Positions 4,279-6,733 of a stretch of 6,733 nt of DNA are shown here, piece after piece (positions within the stretch are counted from its first letter, which is position 1; each line of letters starts with the position of its first letter). This DNA comes from Flavobacterium sp. (GTDB lineage Bacteria; Bacteroidota; Bacteroidia; Flavobacteriales; Flavobacteriaceae). The translations under genes were made by a program, and so were the position numbers. The stretch lies in contig JAUXNR010000226.1 in assembly GCA_030682755.1 (NCBI GenBank), positions 1 through 6,733 of the forward strand, written 5' to 3'. The notes under the pieces are model-generated. The model had not been told where the DNA came from and did not search any database. It worked only from the letters and a program-made list of their open reading frames with translations.

Positions 4279-6733
4279 ATGCATTTTTTCACTGATCCTA
4301 GCATTATCTCTTTACCAATTAATTCACAATATTTTGGTCCAAGAATTGTTGTTACTTTACCTGATCCTGAAAATGGTGGTATTCAAGATTATTTTTATTT
4401 TTCTGATGTTTTTAATGTAACCACAATTTTCGAATTAACTGCTCAAGCTAAAGTGTTTGCTTGCCAAGATTCGATGATGATTGTTCAGGAATATATTGAT
4501 AGCGATACAGGTGTTGTTAATAATGATTTAGTTAATATTATTTTAAAGCCTATAAAAGGATTAGATATTCCTTATACTCCTGTTAAATATTACATATATA
4601 GAGGTGTTTTAAAAAGTAGCTTTATTTCAGGTTCTTTAATAACTCCTAATGAACCATCTTCAAAGAGTGAATTTATTACAAAATTTTGGAAAAGTTGGAC
4701 AGATTATAAAGATTTTTTAGGGAGCCCTTCTTTACCAGACCCAACACCACAAAGTTTTGGCTTTGGTACTTTGCCAAACACAACTTTAATAGAAGAGATT
4801 TATAATAGTTCAGAAAGTAATAATATTGAAATAAATGATTTTCAAGCAATTAAAGTAAGTGAAGGTGAGTGGATAGGAAATTTTGGTGTGAATAATATTG
4901 GTTTTGAAATAGTTGTTGACACTGAAAACTTTCCTGTAAACTTAGAATATGTAAAGAAATCAAATCATAAAATAGATGTAACTCCACTATTAAATGTAAC
5001 CCCAGTAACAGCTGTTAGTAAATTTAATCTAAAGGTTAAACGAGAAGAAGTTTTAAATTTTATAGATCCAGTAGCTTTTTTCGGAATGCATTATGAGATT
5101 GGAGTATCATCTTCAACTTTTAGTGGTACTACTAAAAATACAATAAACTTAAAGCAAGGTGTTTTATTCTCAGAAATATTATCTAAATTTTACAATAAAG
5201 AGTGCTTTTATCTTGATTTTAGAAGTGAAAGAGGGTTTTCTTATAATTTTTATAATAACTACAATGATGATCAAGATGTAAATATTAAATTAACCAGAAT
5301 TTCAGATTCTGTAAGTCAAGAAACACATTTAAAATATGAAATTGGATCAGGAGGATTTCCAATTATTATTTCCAGACCTTCGATGGAATATATATCGCCT
5401 GATTATATCAAAAAAGTTTTAATTATAAAGTTGAGAACAGATGATAATCTTGAGCCTTTACTTTTTTTAGAAAACACAAAACTTTTAGGAACAAGCAACA
5501 AAACTAATTTTGTTGAAAAGAATGATTTAATTGATACTGCCAATCCAGGTTGGACAAAAGAAATCCGATTTGAGGTCCCTATAGTTACTGTTGGATCGGT
5601 TGAGCAAAATCTACCCTACTATTTGAAGGTACAATATTTTAGACAAAAAGAAAATATTGCTTCACCAAACACTGTTTTAAAAAACACTAATTATTTAGAT
5701 TCAATCTTTGGAGGAATTAACATCAATACATTTAGTGTTCCAACGGTTTTCAATCATGTAAGAAATACCAAAAGAGGATTTATAAAAGGAACTAATTTTG
5801 ATTATGTTTCAGAAACTGGATTATATTTTGATGATAATAGAGTATTACTTTACGCTAATAGTTCATATTCTCATAAAGAATCTAAAACTGTTTACCCCAA
5901 AATAGACCTAACTGCATTCAATTTTACTCCAATTGTTAATAGTTCTGTAATGCTTAAAGAAATACTGTTTAATAAATGGCAGGTTGAAGCTCCAGCATCA
6001 TTGATAATTGATATCTTGGAGATTGTAGGTTACAATCAAAATACGCAAAGATCCACCAACACTGAAAATGTTTATCTTTTGGGGATTACAAAAATCGAGT
6101 TTGATTCCCTGAGAAATAATACTGGAATTAACAATCTCCACCAACGATATATTGCTTTTGAAGAAGTTATTAATCAACAAGATGTAGTTACTGGTACCCC
6201 CTATAAAAAATATAAATTAAAACTACAAGGGCTTAACGATAGTGGAGAGGTTGTATCAATAACACCAACAACGGATGTTTTTGTTTACGGCTCGAGTTCA
6301 AATATGCTATGCTCTAAGGATTTTGCTACTGCTGCTATTTTACCGAATGTATTGCCAGACCCAGGTACTTTTGAAGAGTTTCCTTTAGTTCAAGATTGGA
6401 AATACGATGAAACTGACTCAATTGTAACTTCTATTTTTCCAAATGGGGAAGTTTTGGTGGCAGATAGAACTTTAATTCCCATGCCTTCAAGAGAAGTTAG
6501 GTTAAGGGCCAATGTCTTTTACCCCGTTGATTCAATTGGAGATATTTTACCTAGCACAAAAAAAGCAGACTATCCTTTAGCAGTAATAATACATGGTAAT
6601 GGTCACAAATATCAGGATTATGATGCACTTTGCACTCATTTGGCAAAGAATGGTTTTATAGCGATTTCTTTAAGTTGCTTATACAAGGAAAACAAATTTA
6701 AATTGAACCCAGTTGTTTTCACATACTCAGGAG
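4279..6733 (+). CDS. Large protein with C-terminal alpha/beta-hydrolase fold, C-terminus outside the window
   Basis: From ATG at 4279 the frame is open for 818 codons to the right edge. An in-frame TAA at 4267-4269 makes this the first start. There is no signal peptide or membrane helix. Residues 1-660 look like successive beta-rich modules that I do not recognise; landmarks are TPVKYYIYRGVLKSSFI (100-116), EGEWIGNFGVNNIGFEIVVD (195-214), FIDPVAFFGMHYEIGV (261-276) and RSERGFSYNFYNNY (315-328). From about 735 the sequence turns into an alpha/beta-hydrolase of the dienelactone-hydrolase/PET-hydrolase-like kind: RLRANVFYPV, then YPLAVIIHGNGH (765-776), where the HGNG region would form the oxyanion hole, and YDALCTHLAKNGFIAISLS (781-799). 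The nucleophile elbow and the catalytic Asp and His would lie beyond the window, so activity cannot be judged. Such a long N-terminal extension is unusual for this hydrolase type. It lies 48 bases after the remnant ending at 4230, with no clear promoter or terminator between. Substrate and pathway are unknown. Confidence 0.88.
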   Translation, partial: MHFFTDPSIISLPINSQYFGPRIVVTLPDPENGGIQDYFYFSDVFNVTTIFELTAQAKVFACQDSMMIVQEYIDSDTGVVNNDLVNIILKPIKGLDIPYTPVKYYIYRGVLKSSFISGSLITPNEPSSKSEFITKFWKSWTDYKDFLGSPSLPDPTPQSFGFGTLPNTTLIEEIYNSSESNNIEINDFQAIKVSEGEWIGNFGVNNIGFEIVVDTENFPVNLEYVKKSNHKIDVTPLLNVTPVTAVSKFNLKVKREEVLNFIDPVAFFGMHYEIGVSSSTFSGTTKNTINLKQGVLFSEILSKFYNKECFYLDFRSERGFSYNFYNNYNDDQDVNIKLTRISDSVSQETHLKYEIGSGGFPIIISRPSMEYISPDYIKKVLIIKLRTDDNLEPLLFLENTKLLGTSNKTNFVEKNDLIDTANPGWTKEIRFEVPIVTVGSVEQNLPYYLKVQYFRQKENIASPNTVLKNTNYLDSIFGGININTFSVPTVFNHVRNTKRGFIKGTNFDYVSETGLYFDDNRVLLYANSSYSHKESKTVYPKIDLTAFNFTPIVNSSVMLKEILFNKWQVEAPASLIIDILEIVGYNQNTQRSTNTENVYLLGITKIEFDSLRNNTGINNLHQRYIAFEEVINQQDVVTGTPYKKYKLKLQGLNDSGEVVSITPTTDVFVYGSSSNMLCSKDFATAAILPNVLPDPGTFEEFPLVQDWKYDETDSIVTSIFPNGEVLVADRTLIPMPSREVRLRANVFYPVDSIGDILPSTKKADYPLAVIIHGNGHKYQDYDALCTHLAKNGFIAISLSCLYKENKFKLNPVVFTYSG

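Noticed and set aside
5998..6180. Minus-strand open frame of 60 codons
   Set aside because: It lies opposite the continuous 818-codon gene and has no independent coding signs.
1..6733. CRISPR arrays, tRNA or rRNA genes, insertion sequences
   Set aside because: No regularly spaced repeats, cloverleaf-like or rRNA-like sequence, or transposase reading frame was seen on either strand.

Overview
The window is AT-rich and its genes lack obvious Shine-Dalgarno sequences; A-rich stretches precede the starts instead. It also holds a compact sensor/regulator cassette and a small exported protein of types I associate with the phylum. Together these suggest a member of Bacteroidota, most likely Flavobacteriaceae. 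That placement is inferred from codon style and family resemblance, not from a database search.

Layout, left to right. (1) 1-771, minus strand: the first 257 codons of a gene that runs out of the left edge. It is a cytoplasmic-looking protein with no recognised domain. (2) 772-1157: a gene-free divergent control region holding a perfect 13-bp-arm palindrome and several CGTA-type half-sites, two pairs of which form 7-2-7 dyads. (3) 1158-3536, plus strand: a tight four-gene cassette. It encodes a 103-residue protein with a CPPTC tail, a roughly seven-helix membrane protein, a short membrane-anchored HisKA_3-type histidine kinase and a NarL/LuxR-type response regulator. The last three genes overlap or nearly touch, and an intrinsic terminator follows at 3671-3696. 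(4) 3537-3851: an intergenic region with that terminator and another TACGT...ACGTA dyad inside a plausible promoter. (5) 3852-4178: a signal-peptide protein that looks like the N-terminal part of a longer Bacteroidota periplasmic family. It appears truncated, with coding-like remains in another frame to 4230. (6) 4279-6733: the first 818 codons of a very large protein that runs out of the right edge. About 700 residues are unrecognised and are followed by the beginning of an alpha/beta-hydrolase domain with an HGNGH motif.

Working model. The kinase has one membrane helix and almost no extracytoplasmic sequence, so the multi-helix membrane protein and the small CPPTC protein are the natural candidates for signal input. 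The response regulator is of the NarL class. Dyads with NarL-like 7-2-7 geometry lie before the cassette and before the exported-protein gene, so the regulator may control itself and that neighbour. The two large unrecognised proteins at the edges are both incomplete here. Nothing in the sequence ties them directly to the cassette beyond position and the palindrome upstream of the left one.

The points most worth following up are the dyad family, a perfect 16-bp inverted repeat inside the membrane-protein gene, the large hydrolase-bearing protein, and the decayed exported-protein gene.
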